Shown here piece by piece: positions 34,665 through 43,479 of a DNA stretch of 64,000 nt (its first letter is position 1; every line of letters begins with the position of its first letter). A program made the position numbers and the translations under genes. This stretch comes from Vannielia litorea (GTDB taxonomy: Bacteria; Pseudomonadota; Alphaproteobacteria; Rhodobacterales; Rhodobacteraceae): NCBI RefSeq assembly GCF_019801175.1, contig NZ_JAHVJR010000001.1, positions 744,001-808,000 on the forward strand, given 5' to 3'. A model generated the notes under the pieces. That model saw only the letters and a program-made list of their open reading frames with translations, ran no database searches and was not told the origin of the DNA.

Positions 34665-34901
34665 CTAACCGCCCCGGCGCTCCACCCGGCCTGCGCGTCC
34701 GCCACGCCGCTTGCGGTGTTGTGCCGCCCGCTCGGGCAGTTCCTCGATCAGCGCGTGGCGCTCCTCGGGGCTCATCCGGCCCCAGGCGGCGATCTCGTCT
34801 ATTGTGCGCAGGCAGCCGGTGCAGAGCCGGGTCTCGGGGTGGATCACGCAGATCTTGATGCAGGGGCTCTCGATCTCGTCGCGGCGCCATAGCTCGTCCA
34901 T
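34665..34901 (-). CDS. DUF1289 small cysteine protein
   Basis: The 78-residue protein has the DUF1289 core SPCIKICVIHPETRLCTGCLRTIDEIAAW. Four cysteines in a C-x3-C and C-x2-C arrangement could bind a metal or iron-sulfur cluster. SPEERHALI and a basic C-terminus follow. The function of the family is not known. The ATG shares one base with the ruvX stop, so it is coupled with ruvX and ccmI in one minus-strand operon. Confidence 0.88.
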   Translation of the reverse strand: MDELWRRDEIESPCIKICVIHPETRLCTGCLRTIDEIAAWGRMSPEERHALIEELPERAAQHRKRRGGRAGRVERRGG

Positions 34902-35374
34902 CAGCCCCTCCCGAGGTAGGCGAGCCGGTCGAGCGCGCCTTGCAGGATGTAGCCCGCGGCCACATGGTCGATCACCTCCGCCCGGCGGGCGCGGGAGGTG
35001 TCGGCCTCCAGAAGCGCGCGCTCGGCGGCCACGGTCGAGAGCCGCTCATCCCAAAACCCCATCGGCCCCTCCCAGAGCCGCGAGAGGTTGCGGGCAAAGG
35101 CGCGGGTGCTCTGCGCCCGCGGCCCTTCGGTGCCATCCATGTTACGGGGCAGGCCCAGCACGAGACCGCAAATTGAACGTTTGTTCAATATATCCAGAAG
35201 CGCCTCGGCATCCTGCGTAAACTTCTTGCGTTTCACCGTTTCCAGCGGCGTGGCGACAGAGCGCAACCCGTCCGACACGGCCACGCCGATGGTCTTGGTG
35301 CCAAGGTCCAGCCCGGCCAGCGCTCCCGCGCGGGGCAGGGCACCGGCGAACTCCTCGAAGGCATCAAAGATCAC
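34901..35374 (-). CDS. ruvX: Putative Holliday junction resolvase / pre-16S rRNA nuclease
   Basis: A 157-residue YqgF-family protein with the RNase H fold start AGLDLGTKTIGVAVSDGL, LVLGLPRNMDGTEGPRA and the acidic end of the active site in DERLSTVAAERAL. Homologues trim pre-16S rRNA and may resolve Holliday junctions. The start codon is GTG and overlaps the ccmI stop (GTGA at 35371-35374). Length is usual for the family plus about 15 residues at the N-terminus. Confidence 0.92.
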   Translation of the reverse strand: MIFDAFEEFAGALPRAGALAGLDLGTKTIGVAVSDGLRSVATPLETVKRKKFTQDAEALLDILNKRSICGLVLGLPRNMDGTEGPRAQSTRAFARNLSRLWEGPMGFWDERLSTVAAERALLEADTSRARRAEVIDHVAAGYILQGALDRLAYLGRG

Positions 35375-36603
35375 TCGCCGCCTCCCGCCGCCGCTTCGAT
35401 CAGCGCAATGGCTTCGGGCGAGCCGTCAAACACCTCGCGGGCCTCGGCCACGATTTCCGCCTGCCGCTCCACCTCGCCCAGCACACCGAGCGCACGCACG
35501 AGTTGCGCCCATTTCTCTGGCGTGCCGCCGTCGGTCGCCAGCTCTTCTGCCAGCCCGTCGACCATCGACCGGATGAAGGCCTGCCGATCCTCGGGCGACA
35601 TGTCCTGCGCCGCGGCCATATCCTCGGCGCTCGGGCCGCGCACGCCGCCGCTGGCTGGGGCAGGGGGCGTATAATCCACCCCCGCCGCGCGGGCCGCCGC
35701 GGCGATCTGCGTCGGCAGGTCTGCGGCCCAGGGCGCATCGGGCGGCAGCTCGTCCATCACCCGGCGCCACACGTTGAACGCCAGATCAGGCCGCCCGGTC
35801 TGCGCCCGCATCAGGCCCCAGTAGTAACGCGCCTCCACGTTCTCGGAGTCGCGCCTGAGCGCCTGTGCCAGCGCCGCCTCCGCCTCGGGAGACACGTAGC
35901 CGCCCGCCTCTGTAATCCAGAGTTGCGCCAGCAGCAGATAGTCCTGCGCGCCGGCGTCCTCTCCCTTGATCCGCAGCACGCTTTCCTGCGCCTTGGCAGC
36001 GGCGCCGAAGTTGCCCATCGCCGCCTCGTTGCGCACCAGCAGCACATGGCCTTGAAGGTCATCGGGGCGCTCGGCCACGGCGGTGCGCAGCTGCGCCATC
36101 AGCCCCTTGAACTCTTCCGAAATGTCCGGGTCCGGCAAATCGGGCAGGTTCTGTTCAAACCGCGCCACGGCATCTGCCTGCCGCATCCGGGTCTGCCGAT
36201 ACTCCTCCGCCGCCGCGATCCGCGCCGCAATCGGCGCATCGCCATAGCCCGGCGCGCCCAGCACCCAGTAGAGACCGCCGGTGCCGGCCAGCACCACGGC
36301 GGCCACGATCACCGCCGCACCGAGGCTCAGCTCACGCGGCGCGCGCCCGGTGCCCGAAGCCCCCTGCGCCGCGCGGTCCGCCTCCAGCAGCCGCCGCTTG
36401 ATCTCCAGCTCCAGCCGCTCGGCCTCGCCCGCATCGATCCGCCCCGCCTCGGCATCCTTCGCCACGGCGGCCAGCTGCTCGCGATACAGCGCGATCCCGG
36501 CCACGTCGGCCTCAGCCGCAGCGGCCCGCCCGCGCAGAAGCGCGCGCAGCAGCAGCGCCACGGTCAACACCGCCAGCCCCCCGGCAAAAACCCAGAACCC
36601 CAT
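35371..36603 (-). CDS. ccmI: Cytochrome c biogenesis protein CcmI
   Basis: The ATG at 36603 follows GGAGGG and begins MGFWVFAGGLAVLTVALLLRALLR, the usual first membrane helix of CcmI. The frame stays open far upstream, but that part is antisense to soxB and is rejected. After YREQLAAVAKDAEAGRIDAGEAERLELEIKRRLLE comes a second helix (AAVIVAAVVLAGTGGLYWVL). TPR-like repeats follow across residues 150-340. The 410-residue protein would chaperone apocytochrome c for haem ligation at the periplasmic face of the membrane. Other ccm genes are not in the window. Confidence 0.9.
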   Translation of the reverse strand: MGFWVFAGGLAVLTVALLLRALLRGRAAAAEADVAGIALYREQLAAVAKDAEAGRIDAGEAERLELEIKRRLLEADRAAQGASGTGRAPRELSLGAAVIVAAVVLAGTGGLYWVLGAPGYGDAPIAARIAAAEEYRQTRMRQADAVARFEQNLPDLPDPDISEEFKGLMAQLRTAVAERPDDLQGHVLLVRNEAAMGNFGAAAKAQESVLRIKGEDAGAQDYLLLAQLWITEAGGYVSPEAEAALAQALRRDSENVEARYYWGLMRAQTGRPDLAFNVWRRVMDELPPDAPWAADLPTQIAAAARAAGVDYTPPAPASGGVRGPSAEDMAAAQDMSPEDRQAFIRSMVDGLAEELATDGGTPEKWAQLVRALGVLGEVERQAEIVAEAREVFDGSPEAIALIEAAAGGGE

Positions 36604-36831
36604 GGTCCCTCCATGCTCGTCAGGCCCTGCCATACCGTCCCCCGCCCGGCCGTTCCACCCCTCCCGGCGTCGCACCCGGTCACAAGGTCGCAGGGCGCGT
36701 TCCGGCGGCCTCGTCACAAACCTTTGCCTCGGGTCGCAATCCGCTGGCAGCATGTCGTTTCCCCACATCTTCAAAGCCCCCATGGATTGCATTAAGGCGG
36801 GTGTTGGACCACCGCCCGAAAGGCCTGCCCG

Positions 36832-38076
36832 ATGCGTCGCTACTCCGCCTTTGCCATCGCCCGTGAAGCGCTCCGCCACCACACCGGATGGGGCCGTGCA
36901 TGGCGCTCGCCCGAGCCGAAAAAGCAGTATGACGTGGTGATCGTCGGGGCAGGGGGGCACGGCCTCGCCACCGCCTATTACCTCGGCAAGAACCACGGCA
37001 TCACCAACGTGGCCATCATCGAGAAGGGCTGGCTCGGCGGCGGAAACACCGGACGCAACACCACCATCATCCGCTCCAACTACCTGCAGGATGCCTCCGC
37101 CGCGATCTATGAAAAGGCCCGTAGCCTCTACGAGACGATGAGCCAGGATCTCAACTACAACGTCATGTTCAGCCCCCGCGGCGTGATGATGCTGGCCCAG
37201 ACCGAGCACGAGAAGCGCGGCTACCTGCGCACCGCCCACGCCAACGCCCTGCAAGGTGTGGCGACCGAGTTCATCACCCCCGAGCGGGTGAAGCAGATCG
37301 CGCCGATCATCAACCTCGACGGCCCCCGCTACCCGGTGCTCGGCGCGCTCTGGCAGCCGCGCGGCGGCACCGCGCGGCACGATGCCGTGGCCTGGGGCTA
37401 CGCCCGCGCCTGCTCCGACATGGGGATGGACATCATCCAGACCTGCGAGGTCACCGCCGTGACCCGCGAGGGCGACCGTGTGACCGGGGTGGAAACCACC
37501 AAGGGCCACATCGGCTGCAACAAGCTCGGCATCGTTGTCGCCGGACACTCCGGGCAACTGGCCGAAATGGCCGGCTTCCGCCTGCCCATCGAGGCCGTGG
37601 CGCTGCAAGCTTATGTCTCCGAGCCGATCAAGCCCGCGCTCGACTGCGTCATCATGGCCAACACCGTCCACGGCTACCTCAGCCAGTCCGACAAGGGCGA
37701 GATGGTCATCGGCGGCGGAGCCGACAACCACAACAACTTCACCCAGCGCGGCAGCTTCAGCCATATCGAGGAAACCACCCGCGCGCTGATCGAAACCTTC
37801 CCGATGCTCTCCCGCCTCAAGATGCTCCGCCAATGGGGCGGCATCGTGGATATGACCGGCGATCGCTCCCCGATCCTCTCCAAAACCCCTGTCGATGGCG
37901 TCTTCATCAACTGCGGCTGGGGCACCGGCGGGTTCAAGGCCATCCCCGGCTCGGGCTGGGGCTTTGCCGAGCTGATGGCCAAGGGCCACTCGCCGCTGAC
38001 CGCCGAATTCGGGCTCGAACGCTTCCGCGAAGGCCGCTTCATCGACGAGTCCGTCGCCGCCGGGGTGGCGCATTGA
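36832..38076 (+). CDS. soxB: Sarcosine oxidase, subunit beta
   Basis: The 414-residue flavoprotein starts MRRYSAFAIAREALRHHTGW, a conserved leader of heterotetrameric sarcosine oxidase beta subunits. The FAD-binding DVVIVGAGGHGLATAYYL is near residue 35. GGNTGRNTTIIRSNY and the C-terminal VFINCGWGTGGFKAIPGSG are diagnostic. It oxidises N-methylglycine (sarcosine) to glycine, giving formaldehyde or methylene-THF. In most relatives soxD follows directly. Here a 105-residue membrane protein gene and a repeat array lie between them, a gap of 709 bp. Here sox means sarcosine oxidase, not sulfur oxidation. Confidence 0.95.
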   Translation: MRRYSAFAIAREALRHHTGWGRAWRSPEPKKQYDVVIVGAGGHGLATAYYLGKNHGITNVAIIEKGWLGGGNTGRNTTIIRSNYLQDASAAIYEKARSLYETMSQDLNYNVMFSPRGVMMLAQTEHEKRGYLRTAHANALQGVATEFITPERVKQIAPIINLDGPRYPVLGALWQPRGGTARHDAVAWGYARACSDMGMDIIQTCEVTAVTREGDRVTGVETTKGHIGCNKLGIVVAGHSGQLAEMAGFRLPIEAVALQAYVSEPIKPALDCVIMANTVHGYLSQSDKGEMVIGGGADNHNNFTQRGSFSHIEETTRALIETFPMLSRLKMLRQWGGIVDMTGDRSPILSKTPVDGVFINCGWGTGGFKAIPGSGWGFAELMAKGHSPLTAEFGLERFREGRFIDESVAAGVAH

Positions 38077-38188
38077 TGCCGACCGCTAAAATCCTTTGGA
38101 ACCGGGCCGCCAAACCCGGCGTTCTTCCCCCAATCACGGCGCGTGCTGCTGCGCGCCGATTGGAGACAGAACCCAAAGGAGGCCCCTC

Positions 38189-38506
38189 ATGGCCCAGTAC
38201 GAAGACCATTCGACCCACACCCACGTGCCGCGTGAACCCGTGCGCGAAAGCTCCGGTACCGGCACCCTCGCATTCATCATCGGCGGCCTCGTCGTTGCCG
38301 TCGGCGTCATCGCTTGGTTCCTCATGGGCGGCGACATCGACAGCTCGGTCACCACGGTTCCGGCTGATGGCGGTGACGCGTCCGTCACCATCGAGAACAC
38401 CCCGGCCCCGGCTCCGGCTGAAGAGAGCGCGGCACCTGCCGAGACCGCTCCTGCCGACACCGGCACCGAGGCTGCTCCGGCTGAAGAGGTTGCTCCCGCC
38501 GAGTAA
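38189..38506 (+). CDS. Small single-pass membrane protein, unknown function
   Basis: A strong AAAGGAGG (38176-38183) sets the start at 38189, giving 105 residues. The first 30 are polar (AQYEDHSTHTHVPREPVRES), followed by one membrane helix (TLAFIIGGLVVAVGVIAWFLMGG, glycine-rich). The rest is an Ala/Pro/Glu-rich tail that looks disordered and probably lies in the periplasm. No enzyme motif is present and I do not recognise the family. It separates soxB from soxD and has its own good ribosome binding site, so it may belong to the sarcosine operon or be an inserted unrelated gene. Confidence 0.72.
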   Translation: MAQYEDHSTHTHVPREPVRESSGTGTLAFIIGGLVVAVGVIAWFLMGGDIDSSVTTVPADGGDASVTIENTPAPAPAEESAAPAETAPADTGTEAAPAEEVAPAE

Positions 38507-38529
38507 CCCTCGCCCCCAAACGACCCGGC

Positions 38530-38547
38530 CCGCCCCTCTGGGGGCGG
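38530..38547 (+). terminator. GC-rich hairpin after the small membrane protein gene
   Basis: CCGCCCC-TCTG-GGGGCGG forms a perfect 7-bp stem 23 bp after the stop and is followed only by TTG. It could slow or end transcription before soxD, but without a T-run this is weak. Confidence 0.4.
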
Positions 38548-38677
38548 TTGCCACCACTCATGTCATGGCCGCGCCTCTCCCTCGGGGTGCGGTCATGCCT
38601 GTTTTTCAGGGCGCCTTCGTGCACGCACCGCGCCTTGTGTTCACAGATCGCCCCCACCACAAAGCCCGCAGATCGCG

Positions 38678-38721
38678 TATGCATGGAATGTGCATCGGAT
38701 GTGCATCGGATGTGCATGCCC
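38678..38721 (+). repeat. Array of four 11-bp units (GTGCAT core), upstream of soxD
   Basis: Four consecutive 11-bp units run GTATGCATGGA, ATGTGCATCGG, ATGTGCATCGG, ATGTGCATGCC. They end 64 bp before the soxD start and are followed by GGGTTAAC (38774-38781). The same array occurs in opposite orientation at 61447-61490, including the degenerate first unit, the CGCG before it and the GGGTTAAC after it. The 11-bp period would place each unit on the same face of the helix. Confidence 0.85.
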
Positions 38722-38785
38722 CGGTTCGGGCTGCTCGCGGGGCGATTCACCCTTTCTTCGATTTCCGCAAACAGGGTTAACGCCG

Positions 38786-39103
38786 ATGCTGAAATTCACC
38801 TGCCCCTATTGTGGCATTGAGGCCTCCGAGACCGAGCTGCATGCCGGCGGCGAGGCCCATCTCAAGCGTTACGGCCCCGGCTCGGCGGATGAGGAGTTCG
38901 AGGGCTATCTCTTCCTGCGGAAGAACCCCAAGGGCGTGCACCTGGAGCGCTGGCGCCATGTGATGGGCTGCGGCAAGTGGTTTTTGGCCGCTCGCCACAC
39001 CGCCACGCTGGAGGTTTTCGGCACCTATCCCGCGCAAACCCACGAGCCGCCCGCCGAGATCCTCGAGAAGATCCGCGCCAAATACCCGGAGGCCCTGAAA
39101 TGA
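38786..39103 (+). CDS. soxD: Sarcosine oxidase, subunit delta
   Basis: The ATG at 38786 starts MLKFTCPYCGIEASETELH, the standard delta-subunit beginning. Zinc ligands are C6 and C9, with H58 and C62 in RHVMGCGKWF as the second pair. The 105-residue length fits. There is no clear Shine-Dalgarno; the upstream sequence is the GGGTTAAC that follows the 11-bp array. Its stop overlaps the soxA start (ATGA). Confidence 0.94.
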   Translation: MLKFTCPYCGIEASETELHAGGEAHLKRYGPGSADEEFEGYLFLRKNPKGVHLERWRHVMGCGKWFLAARHTATLEVFGTYPAQTHEPPAEILEKIRAKYPEALK

Positions 39104-42100
39104 GCACCCGTCTGCCCACCGGCGGCCGCCTGATCGACCGCTCCAAGCGCCTCGGCTTCACCTTCAATGGCAAGTCGTATCAAGGCTTTGCGGGTGACAC
39201 TCTCGCCGCTGCCCTGCTGGCCAACGATCAGGTTCTGATGGGCCGCAGCTTCAAGTATCACCGCCCACGCGGTGTAGTGGCTTCCGGCGCCGAGGAGCCC
39301 AATGCGCTCGTCGGTCTGGGCGAGGGCGGGCGGTTCGAGCCCAACCAGCGGGCCACCACCACCGAGCTGTTCGACGGCCTCACCGCCATCAGCCAGAACC
39401 ACTGGCCAACGCTCGATTATGACGTGGGCGCGGTGAACGCGGGCCTCTCCCGCTTCCTGCCCGCAGGCTTCTATTACAAGACCTTCATCCACCCCCGGGC
39501 CGCGTGGAAGCACCTCTTCGAGCCCTTCATCCGCAAGTCTGCAGGCCTCGGCAAACCTTCTAACCCAGGCGACCCCGACCGTTACGAGCACGCCTTCGTC
39601 CATGTGGACCTGCTGATCATCGGCGGCGGCATCGCCGGGCTTCAGGCCGCCCTCACGGCGGCTGGCACAGGCGCCAAGGTGCTGCTGCTGGAGCAGGAGG
39701 CCCACTGGGGCGGTCGTGCGCCCGTGGATGGCGCCGAGATCGAGGGCGAACCCGCTGATGCGTGGATCAAGCGCGCCGTCGAAACTCTTGAAAACGCGCC
39801 GAATGTCACCCTGCGCACTCGCTGCATGGGCTCCGGCGTTTATGACCACGGCTACGCGCTGGCCTACGAGCGCTGCACCGATCACATGCCCGGCGCGGCA
39901 GGCCCACGCCACCGGCTCTGGCGCATCCGTGCGGGCCAGATCATCACTGCCACCGGCGCACTGGAGCGGCCCCTCAGCTTCCCCGGCAACGACCGCCCCG
40001 GCGTGATGCTCGCCTCCGCCGTCCGCGATTACATCGTCAACTACGGCGTCTCCCCGGGCGACCGCGTGGTGGTCGTGACCAACAACGACGACGCGTATCG
40101 CACCGCTCTCGCCGTTAAGGAGTCCGGCCTGACCGTGGCCTGTATTCTCGATGCGAGACCCTCCGTAGAGGGTGCTTTGCCCCAGGCCTGCCGCGACGCC
40201 GGAATCCGCGTCGAATCAGGCAAGGCCATCGCCGCAGTAGGAACACGCGGCAAGCGCCTCAAATCGGTAGATATTTGCGCCCAGGTGGGGGAGGGCGCGG
40301 TGCTCGAGACCATCGAGTGTGAAGTCGTCGCCATGTCCGGCGGCTGGTCCCCGGTGGTGCACCTCTGGTCCCACTGTGGCGGTAAGCTCCTGTGGTCAGA
40401 GGATAATTTCCACTTCTACCCCGATGTAACCCGCTTCCCCACCAGCGATAACGGCGCTCAATACGTCCGCACCGCCGGCATCGCTTCCGGCGCCATGCTC
40501 ACCGAGCAAGTGCTTGAGGACGCGAGCAAAAACGCCGTCGCCGCTCTGGCAGACTTCGGCCATTCCGCAGAAGCCTGGCGCCCGTCTGCCACGGGCGTTG
40601 AGGAGGCCAAGATGGCCCCTGTCTGGGTCATGCCGCAGGGTGCATCCAAGGCGAAAAAATCAAAGATGTGGCTGGACTTCCAGAACGACGTTAAAGTGTC
40701 TGACGTGGAGTTGGCGGCACAAGAGGGCTACCAGTCTGTCGAGCACACCAAGCGCTATACCACGCTCGGCATGGCCACCGATCAGGGAAAGCTCAGCAAT
40801 ATCAACGGCCTCGCCGTGCTCTCCGGCGCCCTGAACCAGCCGATCCCGCAGACCGGCACCACCACCTTCCGCCCGCCCTATACCCCCATCTCCATGGGCG
40901 CCATCGCCGGGCCGGGCACGGGCAACACCTTCCAGCCATTGAGGAAAACCCCGATCCATGCGTGGCACGAGGCCAATGGCGCCGATTGGGAGCCGGTCGG
41001 CCAATGGCGGCGGCCCTATTGCTACACGAAGGCGGGCGAAAGCCGCGAGGCGGCCGTTTCAAGAGAGGTCCGTAACACACGGGAATCCCTCGGTCTTCTC
41101 GATGCCTCAACCCTCGGCAAGATCCTCGTCACCGGCCCCGATGCGGGCGAGTTCCTCGACATGCTCTACACCAACATGATGAGCACGCTGGCCCCCGGCA
41201 AATGCCGCTACGGCCTGATGTGCAACGAGAACGGCTTCCTGATGGATGACGGCGTGGTCGCGCGGATCGACGAGACCACCTTCCTCGTGCACACCACTTC
41301 CGGTGGCGCGGATCACATCCACGCCCATATGGAAGACTGGCTGCAATGCGAGTGGTGGGACTGGAAGGTCTACACCGCCAACCTCACTGAGCAATACGCC
41401 CAGATCGCCGTGGTCGGCCCCAAGGGGCGGAAATTGCTGGAAAAACTCGGCGGCATGAACGTATCCAAGGAGGCGCTTCCGTTCATGCAGTGGGCCGATG
41501 GCACCCTTGCCGGCATCTCCGCGCGGATCTTCCGCATCAGCTTTTCCGGCGAACTCAGCTACGAAATCGCCGTGCCCGCCAACCGCGGGCTGGAGCTGTG
41601 GGAAAAGATCGTCGAGGCCGGGGCAGAGTGGAACATCACGCCCTACGGCACCGAGGCGCTGCACGTGATGCGGGCCGAGAAGGGCTTCATCATGATCGGC
41701 GACGAGACCGATGGCACTGTGATCCCGCAGGATCTTAACCTCCACTGGGCAATCTCCAAGAAGAAGGAGGATTTCCTCGGCAAACGGGCGCAGCAGCGCA
41801 GCCATATGGCCAGCGCCGACCGCTGGAAGCTGGTGGGGCTCGAGACCATCGACGGCTCGGTGCTGCCCGATGGCGCCTATGCGCTCGGCGAAGGCAGCAA
41901 CGAGAACGGCCAGCGCAATACGCAGGGCCGGGTGACCTCCACCTACCACTCGCCCTCGCTGGGCCGTGGCATCGCCATGGGGCTGGTGCACGGCGGGCCG
42001 GAGCGGATGGGCGAGGTGATAAAGTTCAACAAAGTCGATGGCAGCACGGTCGAGGCAAAAATCGTCGATCCGGTGTTCTACGACAAGGACGGGGAGAAGC

Positions 42101-42111
42101 AGAATGTCTGA
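39100..42111 (+). CDS. soxA: Sarcosine oxidase, subunit alpha
   Basis: The 1003-residue protein matches the family length. Its N-terminal region resembles a 2Fe-2S-like fold without cluster (FTFNGKSYQGFAGDTLAAAL, GRSFKYHRPRGVV). A Rossmann-type nucleotide-binding domain follows (LLIIGGGIAGLQAALTAAG, about residue 170). After residue 600 comes a GcvT-like folate-binding half (NTRESLGLLDASTLGKILV and later ALHVMRAEKGFIMIGDE). Folate bound here accepts the one-carbon unit released by the beta subunit. It starts by overlapping soxD and ends by overlapping soxG. Confidence 0.95.
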   Translation: MSTRLPTGGRLIDRSKRLGFTFNGKSYQGFAGDTLAAALLANDQVLMGRSFKYHRPRGVVASGAEEPNALVGLGEGGRFEPNQRATTTELFDGLTAISQNHWPTLDYDVGAVNAGLSRFLPAGFYYKTFIHPRAAWKHLFEPFIRKSAGLGKPSNPGDPDRYEHAFVHVDLLIIGGGIAGLQAALTAAGTGAKVLLLEQEAHWGGRAPVDGAEIEGEPADAWIKRAVETLENAPNVTLRTRCMGSGVYDHGYALAYERCTDHMPGAAGPRHRLWRIRAGQIITATGALERPLSFPGNDRPGVMLASAVRDYIVNYGVSPGDRVVVVTNNDDAYRTALAVKESGLTVACILDARPSVEGALPQACRDAGIRVESGKAIAAVGTRGKRLKSVDICAQVGEGAVLETIECEVVAMSGGWSPVVHLWSHCGGKLLWSEDNFHFYPDVTRFPTSDNGAQYVRTAGIASGAMLTEQVLEDASKNAVAALADFGHSAEAWRPSATGVEEAKMAPVWVMPQGASKAKKSKMWLDFQNDVKVSDVELAAQEGYQSVEHTKRYTTLGMATDQGKLSNINGLAVLSGALNQPIPQTGTTTFRPPYTPISMGAIAGPGTGNTFQPLRKTPIHAWHEANGADWEPVGQWRRPYCYTKAGESREAAVSREVRNTRESLGLLDASTLGKILVTGPDAGEFLDMLYTNMMSTLAPGKCRYGLMCNENGFLMDDGVVARIDETTFLVHTTSGGADHIHAHMEDWLQCEWWDWKVYTANLTEQYAQIAVVGPKGRKLLEKLGGMNVSKEALPFMQWADGTLAGISARIFRISFSGELSYEIAVPANRGLELWEKIVEAGAEWNITPYGTEALHVMRAEKGFIMIGDETDGTVIPQDLNLHWAISKKKEDFLGKRAQQRSHMASADRWKLVGLETIDGSVLPDGAYALGEGSNENGQRNTQGRVTSTYHSPSLGRGIAMGLVHGGPERMGEVIKFNKVDGSTVEAKIVDPVFYDKDGEKQNV

Positions 42112-42679
42112 CCCGCGGAGCGCCCTCGGCGGCGCGGTTTACCAAGGTTACCTGACGGTTAAGGATGCGGGCGCACAGGGGATGCTCACCCTGCGCGGCG
42201 ACTACGCGGGCCTCGCCGCAGCTGTGAAAGCGGCCACAGGGCAGGGGGTGCCAGCCCAGCGGCAGATCGAAGGTGGGCTAGGCGGCGGCGCGGCGTGGGC
42301 CTCGCCGGACGAACTGCTGCTGCTGTGCGATTACTCGGCCGCGCTCGAAGCGCTGGAGAAGGCCCGCATGGCTCTGGAAGGCCAGCACTTCCTCGCCGCC
42401 GACGTGTCGGACGCGCGGGCTGTCTTCACCCTCGAAGGCCCGGGCATCCGCGACCTTCTGGCCAAGCTCTGCCCGGCTGACCTCGCGCCCGAGGCGCTGC
42501 CCACCGGCGAGTTCCGCCGCAGCCACATCGGGCAGGTTGCGGCGGCCTTCTGGCTGGAAAGCGAGGAGAAAGCGACGGTGGTCTGCTTCCGCTCCGTGGC
42601 GCAATACATGTTCGACCTGCTGTCGAAGGCCGCAGAGCCGGGCAGCGAGTTGGGTTACTTCGCGCCCACCGCCTCCTGA
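42104..42679 (+). CDS. soxG: Sarcosine oxidase, subunit gamma
   Basis: The ATG at 42104, with GGGGAGAAG upstream, overlaps the soxA stop by 8 bp. The 191-residue product shows the gamma-subunit pattern: ASPDELLLLCDYSAALEALEKA, AVFTLEGPGIRDLLAKLCPADL, then RRSHIGQVAAAFWL and a late VAQYMFDLLSKAAEPGSELG. It is distantly related to YgfZ/GcvT folds and holds the complex together. Its last 25 bp overlap the 3' end of the sulfotransferase gene on the other strand. Confidence 0.92.
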   Translation: MSDPRSALGGAVYQGYLTVKDAGAQGMLTLRGDYAGLAAAVKAATGQGVPAQRQIEGGLGGGAAWASPDELLLLCDYSAALEALEKARMALEGQHFLAADVSDARAVFTLEGPGIRDLLAKLCPADLAPEALPTGEFRRSHIGQVAAAFWLESEEKATVVCFRSVAQYMFDLLSKAAEPGSELGYFAPTAS

Positions 42680-43479
42680 GCAGCTGGCACGTCTTCGGGG
42701 CAGAGCTCCACCCAGCTGTCGTCTTCCGCGTAGCCCAGGGCGGCCAGCGCGGAGCCGTAGCGGTCGGCATAGATGCGGGCCACCGAGCGCGGCATTTTGG
42801 AGCGCCACTGCGCCTCGGCGCCCGTGCCGCTCGTCACATGGTTGAGGATACGCGCCGGGCGCTCATCCTTTTCCTTCAAGCCGCCGAAGAGGCTTGAGTC
42901 CCAGAAGGCCTCTACAGCGCCGTCGATGTCTAGGCCTTCGATCGCGCAGCGCTCCAGCGCCGAGCGGAAGAGGGCGCAGTCGTGATCCTCCATTAGTTCC
43001 TCGTAGCGCAGCTCCACCGCTTGCGGGTGGCCATAGGGCCAAGCCAGCATCTCGAAGAGGGTGGAGGCGTGCTTCTGCTCCATCTCGAAGAGCAGTTTCT
43101 CCTGCGGGGTTTCGAGGCTCTTCAGGTAATCCTTATAGTTCAAACCGTCCCACTCAGGCCTCTGTTCCTTCAGGAACTTCTCGTTCCCCATGGCGGCCTT
43201 CTCATGGTAGCGGGCGCCAGAGAGCAACACGTCGCGCGGGTCGCGGATGACGTGGATGAAGCGCGCTTCGGGCAGGGCGAAGAACTCGGCCGGAAAGCCA
43301 GAAGACCAGTTGACCACGATCTGCGGGCCGCTCTCGGGCAGGTCGGCGATGCGCTTGGGGCGGTTGGCCTGCATCAGCCCGATGCCTTGCCGCTCCATGA
43401 TCCGATGCAGAGTGCGCCGCAGCCAGACCGTACCTGTCTTGTGGTGGGTGCCGACGCAGAGAAACCGGGCGGCGCTCAT
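42655..43479 (-). CDS. Sulfotransferase-family protein
   Basis: This 274-residue protein has the two PAPS-binding elements of sulfotransferases. The 5'-phosphosulfate loop near residue 10 is VGTHHKTGTVWLRRTLHRIM and the 3'-phosphate region is RFIHVIRDPRDVLLSGARYH. A later helix-rich part includes VELRYEELMEDHD. It would transfer sulfate from PAPS to a carbohydrate or similar acceptor. It is the last gene of an operon with two glycosyltransferases (4-bp ATGA overlaps), so the acceptor is probably the glycan they build. Its 3' end overlaps soxG by 25 bp. Confidence 0.87.
   Translation of the reverse strand: MSAARFLCVGTHHKTGTVWLRRTLHRIMERQGIGLMQANRPKRIADLPESGPQIVVNWSSGFPAEFFALPEARFIHVIRDPRDVLLSGARYHEKAAMGNEKFLKEQRPEWDGLNYKDYLKSLETPQEKLLFEMEQKHASTLFEMLAWPYGHPQAVELRYEELMEDHDCALFRSALERCAIEGLDIDGAVEAFWDSSLFGGLKEKDERPARILNHVTSGTGAEAQWRSKMPRSVARIYADRYGSALAALGYAEDDSWVELCPEDVPAAQEAVGAK

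Noticed and set aside
36604..36831. tRNA or small RNA gene in this and the other gaps
   Set aside because: No cloverleaf or TTCRA-type arm could be found by eye in any gap.
36604..38073. Upstream in-frame extension of ccmI to 38073
   Set aside because: It is antisense to soxB and has no CcmI-like sequence; the ATG at 36603 follows GGAGGG and starts the normal membrane helix.
38678..38721. CRISPR array
   Set aside because: The units are 11 bp and adjacent without spacers, and no cas gene is nearby.
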